Shown here one piece after another: positions 18,966 through 28,659 of a stretch of 64,000 nucleotides of DNA. Below the pieces are notes generated by a model, which saw only the letters and a program-made list of their open reading frames with translations, did no database searches and was not told the DNA's origin. A program made the position numbers and the translations under genes. This stretch comes from G963663365 sp963663365. GTDB lineage: Bacteria > Hinthialibacterota > Hinthialibacteria > Hinthialibacterales > G963663365. The stretch's first letter is position 1; each line of letters opens with the position of its first letter. The stretch is taken from assembly GCA_963663365.2 (NCBI GenBank), contig CAXXIH010000003.1, forward strand, positions 248,001-312,000. Direction: 5' to 3'.

Positions 18966-20213
18966 TTAGCTCTCCCCTCTTATTGAATTCGAACCGGCGG
19001 CTGCGCTGGTTTTGCCATTGGTTTTGGCTGATTCATCTGCACGCGCGGCTTCCATTGCGGTGCGATATATCTCCCGTAATGGAATTCCATCACGCTCGTG
19101 AATCTTTCTTGCTTCTTCATATTCGGGCGACCATCTGGGCTTGATGCCGTGGCCCCATACCAACTTGCCTTGAATCGGCCCCATCGGAGTTTCCACGGTA
19201 ACCTGTTCGCGCCGCAATTTTAGACGTGATGCGCGAGTCATACGGACGCCGATCGTCGTGGACTGGGCAAGTAATAGGCGTGCGATCTCCTGCTCTTTTC
19301 CTAAGGGGGCGAGAACGGAAACATGGGTTCCCGGGCGTCCTTTTTTCATTTGCACAGGGGTCAAAGTCACATCGAGAGCGCCCGAGGCCATTAGATCGTC
19401 GGCGAGCGAACCGTAAAACTCAGGCACCATGTCATCGAGGTCACACGACAAGACCATCACCTCGTCATAGTCACCGATATCCGTATCGGCTACAGGACTC
19501 GATTCTCCAACGAGCATACGAAGCACATTCGCGCGCTTTTTGTATTCCCGGCTCCCCGCCCCATAACCTTCGCTTTCAATCTTCATACGGGGCATTGGAG
19601 TGCTTGTTTCACAGAAATAACGCAGAATGGCGGCACCTGTGGGCGTTACAAGCTCAGCGTCAACGCCGCCGCTCTCCACCTCAAAACCTGACAAGAGATA
19701 TGCCGCGGCCGGACCGGGGATCGGTAAAACACCATGAGCGCATTGAAATGTGCCGCTTCCGGTGATGACGCGTGAGCATTCAATATGTTCCAGCCCCAGT
19801 TGCTCAATACCCAAGCAAGTTCCGGCCACATCCACGATGGCATCATTTGCGCCTACCTCATGAAAATGGATCGTCTCGGGTGTTTTTCCATGCACATGGG
19901 CTTCCGCCTCAGCCAAAAAACCGAAGATGGCCGCGATGCGCTCAAGTGTAGATCCCGGTAATCCTGAGTTTTCAACAACACTCATCACTTGAGCCAGCGT
20001 GCGATGGTGGGGGGATTCCTCGATATGCACGTCAACCTTTGTGGCGCGAATGCCATGGGAAACCACATCTCGTGCTTGCAGTTTGAAGCCAGGCAGGCCC
20101 ATCGGTTCCAGCGCACTCTGGATTGCGGCCAAATCCGCGCCCGCATCCACCAATGCACCGAGCATCATGTCACCGCTAATGCCGGAGAAACAGTCTAAAT
20201 AGGCGATTTTCAT
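18966..20213 (-). CDS. larC: LarC-family nickel-insertion protein (nickel pincer cofactor)
   Basis: LarC inserts nickel into the pyridinium dithiocarboxylate precursor of the pincer cofactor used by lactate racemase and relatives. The 415-aa product begins MKIAYLDCFSGISGDMMLGA, the conserved family start, has the His-rich segment EAHVHGKTPETIHFHEVGA and the C-terminal domain with CDLDDMVPE. In Lactiplantibacillus larC is split by a frameshift; here it is one continuous frame. ATG 20213 fits family starts; the frame continues to 20348 without support. larB, larE and larA are not in the window. Some LarC homologs are of unproven function, so the role is probable rather than certain. Confidence 0.88.
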   Translation of the reverse strand: MKIAYLDCFSGISGDMMLGALVDAGADLAAIQSALEPMGLPGFKLQARDVVSHGIRATKVDVHIEESPHHRTLAQVMSVVENSGLPGSTLERIAAIFGFLAEAEAHVHGKTPETIHFHEVGANDAIVDVAGTCLGIEQLGLEHIECSRVITGSGTFQCAHGVLPIPGPAAAYLLSGFEVESGGVDAELVTPTGAAILRYFCETSTPMPRMKIESEGYGAGSREYKKRANVLRMLVGESSPVADTDIGDYDEVMVLSCDLDDMVPEFYGSLADDLMASGALDVTLTPVQMKKGRPGTHVSVLAPLGKEQEIARLLLAQSTTIGVRMTRASRLKLRREQVTVETPMGPIQGKLVWGHGIKPRWSPEYEEARKIHERDGIPLREIYRTAMEAARADESAKTNGKTSAAAGSNSIRGES

Positions 20214-20433
20214 TTTCTTAATCTTTCGAAATGGCAGTCTAGGATGCCCAGCCCCTATTCGGGATGGTAGCAAGGAGTATGAAGCATGGGCACGTATGTC
20301 TTGATGAATGACCCGGTTGGCGCACGTGTTGCCGACATGACTATGCAAGCCGAGAAACCTATCTTATAGTCTGTAATTCTGGCTAATCTTAAGGCTCTGA
20401 ACGGGATTCAGAACAGAGGAGACATGGTGAATC

Positions 20434-21423
20434 ATGGCGCGCTTATTTGAAAGTATTATCGACACCATTGGCAACACCCCCTTGGTTCGGCTTAACCGTG
20501 TGGCGGAAAAGTATGGTGCGGTGGCGGATATCTATCTCAAACTTGAATTTTTTAATCCCCTGGGCTCGGTCAAAGACCGAATTGGTCTGGCTATGATCGA
20601 GGCTCTTGAAAAAGAGGGCAAGATTACACCTGGCAAAACTGTTTTGGTGGAACCGACCAGTGGTAATACCGGTATCGCCTTGGCCTTTGTTGCGGCTGCA
20701 AAAGGGTACCGGATGATCTTAACCATGCCGGAGACGATGAGTATCGAGCGGCGGAAACTGCTTAAAATACTCGGCGCGGAACTGGTTTTGACTGAAGGTT
20801 CAAAAGGGATGCCCGGCGCGATTGCCAAGGCGGAAGAACTTATAAGCAAAATTCCCAATGCAATCATGCCTCAGCAGTTTGAAAATCCGGCCAATCCGCA
20901 AGTCCACCGGAATACAACCGCCGAGGAAATTTGGAACGATACCGATGGCAAAGTCGATTATATTGTGGCTGGAGTCGGCACCGGTGGCACGATTACGGGG
21001 ATTGCCGAAGTCATAAAGAAGCGCAAACCGGAGTTTCGTGCCGTCGCTGTCGAGCCCATGACCTCGCAAGTATTGGCGGGCCAAAGTCCCGGACCTCATA
21101 AGATACAAGGCATTGGCGCCGGGTTTGTGCCCGCAGTTCTCAATGCGGGTATTATCGACGAGATTGTTCCGGTTCGCGAAGAAGATGCGCAGGCAGTCAA
21201 TGAGCAGGTATGCCGTATGGATGGTATACCGCTGGGTATCAGTTCAGGCGCCTCCGTATGGGCCGCGTTAGAGATTGCCAAGCGGACGGAGAACAAAGGC
21301 AAAATGATTGTGGCAATTGTTCCCTCCAGTTCCGAGCGTTATCTCTCCTCTTGGCTATATTCGGATATCAATGTCGAGAGCGATGATGTCTTGGCAAATC
21401 CCAGTGGTATGCGCTCCCAGTAA
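20434..21423 (+). CDS. cysK: Cysteine synthase A (O-acetylserine sulfhydrylase)
   Basis: Makes cysteine from O-acetylserine and sulfide. The 329-aa product has Lys47 in NPLGSVKDRIG as the PLP Schiff base, the substrate loop PTSGNTG, and the phosphate loop GVGTGGTITG. The product begins MARLFESIIDTIGNTPLVRL, typical for CysK. GAGGAG lies 12 bases before ATG 20434. C-terminal extension after the SSSERYLSS motif is about 20 residues longer than in E. coli. It diverges from larC; the 220-base gap between starts should hold both promoters. Confidence 0.95.
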   Translation: MARLFESIIDTIGNTPLVRLNRVAEKYGAVADIYLKLEFFNPLGSVKDRIGLAMIEALEKEGKITPGKTVLVEPTSGNTGIALAFVAAAKGYRMILTMPETMSIERRKLLKILGAELVLTEGSKGMPGAIAKAEELISKIPNAIMPQQFENPANPQVHRNTTAEEIWNDTDGKVDYIVAGVGTGGTITGIAEVIKKRKPEFRAVAVEPMTSQVLAGQSPGPHKIQGIGAGFVPAVLNAGIIDEIVPVREEDAQAVNEQVCRMDGIPLGISSGASVWAALEIAKRTENKGKMIVAIVPSSSERYLSSWLYSDINVESDDVLANPSGMRSQ

Positions 21424-21609
21424 AAGTCTAGTTGTCATTTAAACATCACGAACCGTAAGGCCTAAGATCATGAGGCGGACTCGGAAACGCGCTTCATGTT
21501 TCCTGCTGGCTTGTTCATGAGGCAGGCCGTCAAAACATTGCAAAGAAAGATTTGACTTTTTTGATCGGGGTGGAACGGCTACGCTCTTCGGCCTAGATTG
21601 AGTCATATG

Positions 21610-21682
21610 GGGCCCATAGCTCAGTTGGTAGAGCAGTCGGCTCATAACCGATAGGTGGCAGGTTCGATTCCTGCTGGGCCCA
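21610..21682 (+). tRNA. tRNA-Met (CAU anticodon)
   Basis: A complete cloverleaf: acceptor stem GGGCCCA pairs with TGGGCCC, the D arm is GCTC/GAGC, the anticodon stem GTCGG/CCGAT has loop CTCATAA giving anticodon CAT, and the T arm is GCAGG-TTCGATT-CCTGC. The discriminator is A, and CCA is not encoded. The 73-nt length, the 7-bp paired acceptor and A-U at its base fit elongator Met. An Ile2 tRNA with lysidine would have the same anticodon, so that is not fully excluded. Confidence 0.95.
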
Positions 21683-21723
21683 TTTCACTCATCTCACACC
21701 GCATTCACACCTTCTTTTCGCCA

Positions 21724-23937
21724 TCAATGCAACTCCCAGCCGGTTATATCCGTTTGCTTTAGTTCCAGAGCGCGTTGAACCGCGGCGGCCATATTGAGTT
21801 TGCCGTAGCCCGTGTATTCATTGAATCCGTTGGAATCGTAAGGAAACGCTCCGATTTTATCGGCGGTTTCTTTACCGATCTGGATCATTTCATCAACGCT
21901 TAAATCCGGATTGGCAGATAACATCATAGCAAAGATACCTGACGCCAAAGGGCACGCCGACGATGTCCCGCCGAACATAGCAATCTTCGCTTCCGTATAG
22001 TTGGAATTCGGATCGTAACCATTCCCCGTTCCGGTTAAGTCTGTCGTGATAATCCCGATTGAACCTCCATCGCTTGGCGCCACAAAGTCTATTTCCGGCC
22101 CCCACTGGCTGTAGTTCGAGCGGACATCGTAATTGTTGCTGGCGCCAATATTAATTACGCCCGGATGCAGGTTTTGGCCGACCAATGGCGCGATATTTTC
22201 GGGTGGAACTCCGCTGAAAGGAGGTTCAAACTCATTTGTTCCAAAATAGGCGTAACCCTCCATATAGCCGCTGCCGTACGGGTTGAGCGCAGCAAAAACA
22301 TCGCCATCCGTCCCCCCCGTTGGTTCTTGGGAACTGATCGTGAAATTAACTGCAAAAAACCAGTCTTGTCCATCATCCGGTACAGTTGTATTCCAAACCA
22401 AAACACTTTCTTGGGAATCACCTATGTCGCCGCTTACAAAAACGTAACCGCCTTCTGCAAGGATATCCGGTTCAATTGTAAATTGTTTGTCCCCTTTACT
22501 GCTTATACCGGAAGGAAATTGTGTGCTTGTGGGCATGACTTCGATGTAATCCAGCTCTTCATACGTATCCAGATCGACGGCGATTAATCCCACCTTCTCA
22601 ATCCATACTTTGTCTTCACCATCGGAGCCGGATTGATCTTTCTTGTAGACCATCTCAATGGTTACCTGGCCGGGATAGAGCGACTCATAGCTATCGAATC
22701 GCGCGAATATCGCCGCATCGTTTCCAGTTGCGAAAAGAACCGGAACGCCTTTTGAGCCACGGTGGCTGCCCGCTGTGGCGGCGAAGTCGAGTGCGTCAGA
22801 TTCGACGTCAGACATTTCATCACCACCCCATGAATTATTGACGACATCGGCGTGTTTTGCAGCATAACGCAAGGCATTGGCCACGGATGCCTCGTCGGCG
22901 ATGTCACCGCCATTTTGCATAATCTTGACCGGAAGAATCGGACATCCGAATGCGGCTCCCGCAACACCTCGATTATTGTTGCCGATGGCCGCAGCTACGC
23001 CGGAAACGGAAGTCCCGTGAGCATCGACGTCATCGGATTCTTCAAGCCTGTCCGGATAAGGATTGTTGTCATTTTGTGAAAAATCCCAACCGTTAACATC
23101 GTCCACCAGGCCGTTTCCATCGTCATCGACACCGGGTGTTCCGTTCTTTTCCGCCGGATTGACATAGATATTCAAATCGGGGTGGTCGGTCTGCACGCCA
23201 TCGTCAACAATTGCAATGACGATGTTTTCATCAGGTTGTTGCAAATCCCAGGCTTCTTCGGCCGATACATCTGCGCCAACTGTCCCGCCGCCTTGCCCCG
23301 TATTGTTGAGGTGCCATTGTTGGGGATAAAGAGGATCGTTGGGTTGAAACCGCTTCTTAAGTTCTTTGCGTACATTCGGATTCGCCCAAATTATGTCGCG
23401 GTCTTTCCAGAGCTGATTGGATACTTCAAATGGATCACGGTCCGATCCGTGACTTAAAATAAATTGATCATTGGTGTAGAGAAGCGGAGCAACGACATTT
23501 AAATCATACTGCGCGGCAATTTCATCGATATTTGCGTTTTCGCGAATGCGAACGGTTACTTGAGGCTGCGGGTAAACCTTTGACCGGGATCTTTTATAAC
23601 AATAAACAGGATACAGGTACGCGACTTCATCATTAGCCGCCATGGTTGTGAGTTGTGCATCTTTGCCTGTTTTGTTCAAAGAGATAACAGCTGTATTTTG
23701 ATCCAATATTTTTTTGATCGGCATCGAATCCAGAACGGAAGGCTTGGCAGTGTATGCGCCTCCGCTCGGAATAGGATTTTTAAATCCGACGACGTAATGA
23801 TTCTGGACCTGCAAAAGATGAATTTCTTTTGCGCTCGTTTTGTATGAAACTTCCTGAGCCGCTGCAAATGAGACCGTTATGCATAGACATAAGACAGTCC
23901 ATAAGATACGGCTTTTTAAAGACTGGCGATTGGACAT
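21724..23937 (-). CDS. Secreted subtilisin-like serine protease (S8)
   Basis: Exported 737-aa protease. A signal peptide (LWTVLCLCITVSFAAAQ) and a propeptide-like region of about 160 residues precede the S8 domain. The triad is Asp245 (IVDDGVQTDHPD), His307 (DAHGTSVSG) and Ser659 (GGTSSACP), with the oxyanion Asn in ATGND. An acidic Asp-rich loop (PGVDDDGNGLVDD) probably binds calcium. About 170 beta-rich residues are inserted between ATGND and PGVINIGAS, where plain subtilases have only a short loop. The C-terminus ends TDITGWELH. ATG 23937 has GGGGG 8 bases upstream. A TATAAT-like box lies on the minus strand at 23967-23962. Confidence 0.93.
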   Translation of the reverse strand: MSNRQSLKSRILWTVLCLCITVSFAAAQEVSYKTSAKEIHLLQVQNHYVVGFKNPIPSGGAYTAKPSVLDSMPIKKILDQNTAVISLNKTGKDAQLTTMAANDEVAYLYPVYCYKRSRSKVYPQPQVTVRIRENANIDEIAAQYDLNVVAPLLYTNDQFILSHGSDRDPFEVSNQLWKDRDIIWANPNVRKELKKRFQPNDPLYPQQWHLNNTGQGGGTVGADVSAEEAWDLQQPDENIVIAIVDDGVQTDHPDLNIYVNPAEKNGTPGVDDDGNGLVDDVNGWDFSQNDNNPYPDRLEESDDVDAHGTSVSGVAAAIGNNNRGVAGAAFGCPILPVKIMQNGGDIADEASVANALRYAAKHADVVNNSWGGDEMSDVESDALDFAATAGSHRGSKGVPVLFATGNDAAIFARFDSYESLYPGQVTIEMVYKKDQSGSDGEDKVWIEKVGLIAVDLDTYEELDYIEVMPTSTQFPSGISSKGDKQFTIEPDILAEGGYVFVSGDIGDSQESVLVWNTTVPDDGQDWFFAVNFTISSQEPTGGTDGDVFAALNPYGSGYMEGYAYFGTNEFEPPFSGVPPENIAPLVGQNLHPGVINIGASNNYDVRSNYSQWGPEIDFVAPSDGGSIGIITTDLTGTGNGYDPNSNYTEAKIAMFGGTSSACPLASGIFAMMLSANPDLSVDEMIQIGKETADKIGAFPYDSNGFNEYTGYGKLNMAAAVQRALELKQTDITGWELH

Positions 23938-24097
23938 TGGAATCCCCCATGCTGAAATCGGATTATACAATATGATAATATCCGGTTGTTTTGTGCAATA
24001 AGCACATTAATTTTAATTATACACCGAAAATCTCAATTGAAGTTCGAATCAATGCAGATATTCCGGCAATTTGCGCGTAGCCGCTGTGGATTGGAAC

Positions 24098-24556
24098 TTA
24101 ACGGCGTTCGCTCCCTTCTTGATAGATCATTCGTATTCTTGGGCCGTGCTCTTCTTCATGAATCACAGGGCGGGTTGCTTCTTTGCGGACTTTTTCTCTG
24201 TGTTCGACTTCGACTTTTCGCAACGTATCATTGAATTGTGGAGTGGGATTAAAGCCACATTGGCTCAGATGATTGATAACCGGTGGAGGAACCCGTACGC
24301 AGCTCATATCGTTGATTTCCAAATACCCCCGGCTAAGCCAACTGCGCATGATGTCCGGCACAACCTTCATATTTCCTACAGATTCGACTTCAAGATACAG
24401 CGTCCGCACAGGGCAAAATTCCGAGCCGTAATTATGCATAAACCAATAAACACCGATGAGCAGGTCCAGCTCTTTTGCGGCACAGTCTTTGCAGGTGATT
24501 TCGAAATCACTCATCTGTGTGGCTTGCCGGCAGACGTAGCATTTACGGATCGGCAT
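24098..24556 (-). CDS. Small CxxC zinc-ribbon-like protein, function unknown
   Basis: A 152-aa protein with two CxxC pairs near the N-terminus (CYVC at residue 6 and CKDC at residue 22), a likely zinc site. A helical middle (GVYWFMHNYGSEFC, DIMRSWLSRGYLEI) and a charged, Arg/Glu-rich tail follow. GGAGG lies 8 bases before ATG 24556, which supports this strand over the overlapping + strand open frame. Cys-rich N-terminal fold resembles small regulatory proteins of flagellar or spore operons, but no such gene is near. I do not recognise the family. Confidence 0.65.
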   Translation of the reverse strand: MPIRKCYVCRQATQMSDFEITCKDCAAKELDLLIGVYWFMHNYGSEFCPVRTLYLEVESVGNMKVVPDIMRSWLSRGYLEINDMSCVRVPPPVINHLSQCGFNPTPQFNDTLRKVEVEHREKVRKEATRPVIHEEEHGPRIRMIYQEGSERR

Positions 24557-24684
24557 CCCTCAACCTCCAATTGCATATCGGATAGTAACCTAATGATTTC
24601 CTGGCGGCTACCTTGTGACCGTCATTCACACAGGAATGAAGCATATGGAGTTATGAAGGACAATAACCATGATCAGGTTTGCTC

Positions 24685-27021
24685 CTAATCCCTGTAAGGA
24701 GCGCTCGCGGTTTCTTCGTCAATCAATCCGTAATAGCGAGCGCGCCAGTAAGCATCGATATAGGCCGCCCCGCCGATCTCCCGGCGTGTGTTCTTCTCGA
24801 ATTGAAGAACAAGGTTGCCACTTTCCCAATTCTCACCGTTATCCTTTGAGATGTACAACCCGGCCGGAGTCCCTGCAAAGATCCAGTTGGTGTTGCGAGG
24901 TACGAACACTTCTTTAACCCACGGAATATCAAGACCTTGTTTGAATACTTTCCACGTTTTCCCGCCGTCCGTGCTTTTTAGGATTCCAACTTTGTTGCCG
25001 GAATAGATTACTTGCGGATTTTCCTCTGATATAACCGGTTTGGTCAAAGCGAAGGGCACCAATTGGGCAGCGATGGCCTGAAAACCTCCCTGCCGGAAAC
25101 GTTCGTATTGGTCCTTCAAGTCATTGTTCCAAGACACTCCACCGTCTTGTGTTTCGCGAAGATTGGTTAAGTCTCCTGCGCCCACCATCTCCGGCGCTTT
25201 GATTGCACCGAATGCACGGTCGGGATTGGAGGGATCGGCAATCAGCCAAGGGTAAACTTCGCCATAGGGTTGTGCGACTGTTTCAGTCCGTGTCCAGTCA
25301 CTTTCATCCAGCCGTCGTGTGAATCCGACTCCATCGAGAATGGCATAGATTCGGCCCGGTTTAGCAGAAGCAATTTTGAAGTACGATTTATCCGCTTGGG
25401 GCAATTCTGAAGTGAGCGATTCCCATTTTTTGCCGATGAATTCTTCGCCGAAATCAGCGCTTCGGTAGATGCCCTTAGAAGTTGTCGCATAGAGCACAAA
25501 GGGATTTTCGGGATCAATCTCGATGTCGATGGCTTCTCCTCCATCATCGGGAATTGGAAGGCGTTCCCATTCGGCTCCTCCCGTAGAAGATCCATAAAAA
25601 CCATCTCGACATGCCGCAAATACAAAACGGACCTTGTGACCGGCCTCGATAGCAACAGCTTTCGATGGCAAATGGCGGTCGATTACCCGCCATCCCGCCG
25701 CTGTTTGAGCGCCATCCCGTGATTGATAAACATCGCCGGATGTATCAATGGCATAAATCACCATCGGATCTTCTGCGGACACGGCAACATCCATCACCGT
25801 CCGGCTGAGCCAGCCATTGGGATTGAGCAGACTGCCTTTCCACATGTACTCGTTATCCCAAGATGCGGCATAAACGGGATAAGGAGGATGCAGGTCAGGA
25901 TTCAGACTGCTCATGACCGGTTTGATGGTCATATCTGTAGGCCAGGTTTGAAGTGTAAATAGCGCCTCTTGGAGTGCCTTTTCGCGGCCAGGTGCATCCG
26001 GTGTCAAACTCATATAGATATACGTAAATAGACTTTGCCCGTCGTCTTTATGTATTTTCCAAAGTTCATCGAGAACGACGCGGTAGGCAGCCAATAATTC
26101 AGGATCTTTCTCAATTCTGAATAGGTTTTCCAAATGGCAAAAAACATGTTCAGCATCGTCAAAATCTTTACCGGCTCTGAATGTTTTCAAACCCCGTACA
26201 CCGTATTGCTGGATCAACTGTTGGTAGGTCTTAAGAAATTTTTCCTTGCCTGTTGCATGATGTGCGTACTTGGCTCCGGCGATGGCCATCATGATGCGTG
26301 TATTTAATGTCTTGCCATCGGTTAAGCCTAAGATTGGAGTCGGCATCCGGTTCGGATCTAATTTCTGAATCATAAAATCATTGTCGACCCAACGGCTGGC
26401 CAAGGCATCGATGGCCTCCCTTGCACGTTCTTTTTGCGGACCTTCAGCCGCCAAGTCATAGTATTGGCACAGCCCATGTATTGCGTCGCTGTAATTGTGA
26501 TGACTGGGATCGCCACGCCAGCGAAGATTGCTGTATTCACCCTCCCCTTGATGCCAATCGTTGCGGGTATCCGCATCTTCACGTTCTTCATAGGATTCAC
26601 CATGCCCGATGGCATAGCCACGGGATTGAAGGCCCCGTACACCTGTAACCAATTGACACCGGTATACAGCCTCGAACAACTCATCGGCGCGCAATTTGGC
26701 GTTTGTTACCTCTTCTTCCGGCGCTCCGGACTTTTTTAAGAATGCGTAGCGATACGAGGCTCCTGCCAAATAGTTGGCTGTCCAACAAACGGAGTGAGCG
26801 ATATTGCTTATACCGCTGGTTGTGTTATCGACCGGACTTCCATCAAGAGGAACCTGAACTTGAGATGGATACAGACCCAGTATGCTATGCCGTTCAACGA
26901 TATTGGCCTCGAGTATCTTCTCTTTTTCAGCAAGTGGAGATTTCCATGAAGTGTCAAACGCTATAGATGCCATACAGCAGGAAATACCTGTTAGCAACAG
27001 GAACGCTTTTTTAAAAAACAT
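24685..27021 (-). CDS. Secreted protein: alpha-helical toroid-like domain plus BNR repeats
   Basis: Exported 778-aa protein. A hydrophobic start (MFFKKAFLLLTGISCC) is a signal peptide, possibly a lipoprotein one because a Cys pair follows ILLTG-like residues. Residues about 30-400 are helical and repetitive (WTANYLAGASYRYAF, NYSDAIHGLCQYYDLA, LCHLEN...) like an alpha/alpha-toroid of glycan-active enzymes. From about 420 on, at least five BNR/sialidase-type motifs occur (QSRDGAQTAAGW, KSTDGGKTWKVF, ISKDNGENWESG), which form a beta-propeller. ATG 27021 is chosen because GGAGG sits 9-10 bases upstream; an in-frame ATG at 27048 lacks it. I cannot name a family or substrate. Confidence 0.75.
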   Translation of the reverse strand: MFFKKAFLLLTGISCCMASIAFDTSWKSPLAEKEKILEANIVERHSILGLYPSQVQVPLDGSPVDNTTSGISNIAHSVCWTANYLAGASYRYAFLKKSGAPEEEVTNAKLRADELFEAVYRCQLVTGVRGLQSRGYAIGHGESYEEREDADTRNDWHQGEGEYSNLRWRGDPSHHNYSDAIHGLCQYYDLAAEGPQKERAREAIDALASRWVDNDFMIQKLDPNRMPTPILGLTDGKTLNTRIMMAIAGAKYAHHATGKEKFLKTYQQLIQQYGVRGLKTFRAGKDFDDAEHVFCHLENLFRIEKDPELLAAYRVVLDELWKIHKDDGQSLFTYIYMSLTPDAPGREKALQEALFTLQTWPTDMTIKPVMSSLNPDLHPPYPVYAASWDNEYMWKGSLLNPNGWLSRTVMDVAVSAEDPMVIYAIDTSGDVYQSRDGAQTAAGWRVIDRHLPSKAVAIEAGHKVRFVFAACRDGFYGSSTGGAEWERLPIPDDGGEAIDIEIDPENPFVLYATTSKGIYRSADFGEEFIGKKWESLTSELPQADKSYFKIASAKPGRIYAILDGVGFTRRLDESDWTRTETVAQPYGEVYPWLIADPSNPDRAFGAIKAPEMVGAGDLTNLRETQDGGVSWNNDLKDQYERFRQGGFQAIAAQLVPFALTKPVISEENPQVIYSGNKVGILKSTDGGKTWKVFKQGLDIPWVKEVFVPRNTNWIFAGTPAGLYISKDNGENWESGNLVLQFEKNTRREIGGAAYIDAYWRARYYGLIDEETASAPYRD

Positions 27022-27438
27022 AAGAAAGACCTCCATCATAATATTCAATGTTGAAGAAAATCATTTGAAATTGCATGATCTCAAATAACCACTCAACGCG
27101 CTACTACTTACCTGCTCTGCTTCGATATTCTCTCCCGAGAAACATTTGGCATACAAAATGCAGGACATAGAAATTGAGAAGAAATTTTAGCCGATAGAAT
27201 AACCGTAATCCAATATCCAATTGGACAATCTGTTAGTTTTTGTTGACTTAATTGTCTCATAATTAGTGAAAGCAAAAGGCTGAATGGAAATATCATGTAT
27301 TTATGCCCCGTGAAAAAGCATAAAGCAGCCAAATCGGCCTTAAACAAATGTTAGAAGTCAGTTGAGATTTGAAATCAACGGATTTGTGCTTCTTTCAATA
27401 TGCCTAAAATCTTTTATCAAAATGGTTGATTTCGCAGA
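27022..27438. other. AT-rich divergent intergenic region
   Basis: A 417-base gap between the BNR-protein gene and the histidine kinase. It is AT-rich. Short frames here have no credible composition. TTTGTG and TAAAAT spaced 16 bases near 27385-27412 could be a weak promoter for the kinase. I see no RNA gene or clear terminator. Confidence 0.5.
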
Positions 27439-28623
27439 ATGAGAGATTCAATCGCCCTAGTTCAAGACAGATATCCGCTTTGTTGTTATAGAGAAATGAC
27501 ACTTGAGCCCACCAACACCGGTCTTTTCGTTCAACGGGACATACAATCGCATGGAACCGAAGATGAAGACATTCTCCAGGCCTTTTTTAGTTGTGCGCCT
27601 GAAATTGGTCTAATTACGGCGGCGAGTGATGGTACGATTACGGATTTTAGTGTCGGAGCGGAGACTATTTTCGGATGCCGTGGCGATGACGCTATCGGCA
27701 AGAAAGTCTCTGAAATCGCCCATCTTTATGATGAGCACACCGGAATGGTTATAACCTGTCCAGTGCAATCAATATGGGAATATGATCGCCCCGTATTGAC
27801 ATGGGATCGAGTCTTGTTGACCGGTTCGGACTCCGTGGAGCGTATGATATCGATTCGAACGAAGCGGATTGAGACGGCTCGGCTCGGTAAGGGGGCCGTG
27901 ATTGCAATTCGGGATATCGGCTGTGAAGTTGAAGTTGAGCGCATGAAGGCCGATTTCATTTCTTCAATCTCGCATGAATTAAGAACTCCACTCAGCTCCA
28001 TCCGCGGTTTCTCTTCGGCTCTTATCAAAGACACCGAAATGCCGCCCGAAACCGCATCCGAGTTTGTGAGAATCATCGATCATGAAGCGGCACGTTTGGA
28101 AAGTCTGGTTTGTGATCTTCTCTATGTTTCCCGCATTGAGTCGGGGACACTGCGAATTGCGCACCAACCTGCCGATTTGAATCAAATTGTCAAAGACGTT
28201 GTTGAGGATTTTGAAGACTTAGCCGCCTTAAAGCGAATTTCCATCGAAATAGAGCGTCCTTCTAATCCTTTATTCGTTCATGGGGATGAAGAGAAGTTGC
28301 GTTCCGCCATCGCGCACTTGCTCATGAATGCGGTTCAACACACTCCCGAAGATGAACGAATTGCAATTCAATTAAGAACAAAAGACGGTTCTCATGTATT
28401 TCGTATTGAAGATAGCGGGCCCGGTATCCCGTCCGGACTTTTATCTCATATTTTTGAGCGTTTCTACCGGATTCCCCGCAAGAAGCATCATCAATCCGGG
28501 ACGGGAGTAGGACTTTACCTTGTAAAAGGAATTGTTGACGCTCATGACGGCAAAGTCTGGGCCGAAAACCTGGAACCTATCGGAGCAGCGTTTTCTATCG
28601 AACTTTCCGCATTTGAAATTTAG
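27439..28623 (+). CDS. Soluble PAS-domain sensor histidine kinase
   Basis: Two-component sensor kinase of 394 aa without membrane segments, so it is probably cytoplasmic. A PAS domain spans about 45-160 (IGLITAASDGTITDFSVGAETIFG). The HisKA phospho-acceptor is His179 in SSISHELRTPLSS, followed by a HATPase with N box LLMNAVQHTP, G1 DSGPGIPSG, F box IFERFYR and G2 GTGVGLYLVKGI. No response regulator is adjacent, so it is an orphan here. A receiver domain occurs in the window only in the PP2C regulator of the polysaccharide locus, 24 kb away. Its signal is unknown. Confidence 0.93.
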   Translation: MRDSIALVQDRYPLCCYREMTLEPTNTGLFVQRDIQSHGTEDEDILQAFFSCAPEIGLITAASDGTITDFSVGAETIFGCRGDDAIGKKVSEIAHLYDEHTGMVITCPVQSIWEYDRPVLTWDRVLLTGSDSVERMISIRTKRIETARLGKGAVIAIRDIGCEVEVERMKADFISSISHELRTPLSSIRGFSSALIKDTEMPPETASEFVRIIDHEAARLESLVCDLLYVSRIESGTLRIAHQPADLNQIVKDVVEDFEDLAALKRISIEIERPSNPLFVHGDEEKLRSAIAHLLMNAVQHTPEDERIAIQLRTKDGSHVFRIEDSGPGIPSGLLSHIFERFYRIPRKKHHQSGTGVGLYLVKGIVDAHDGKVWAENLEPIGAAFSIELSAFEI

Positions 28624-28659
28624 ACTTTAATATACTCTCAAGCCCATCTTCTGTTCGGT

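Noticed and set aside
20396..20412. Small hairpin TCTGAA-5-TTCAGA before cysK
   Set aside because: Only six paired bases without G+C strength or a T tract; no T-box or riboswitch features.
21610..21682. Initiator tRNA-Met
   Set aside because: The acceptor begins with a paired G-C and the anticodon stem lacks the three G-C pairs typical of initiators; elongator Met is favoured.
24071..24688. Long + strand frame opposite the CxxC protein
   Set aside because: The opposite strand has a good GGAGG site and paired CxxC motifs; the + frame has neither.
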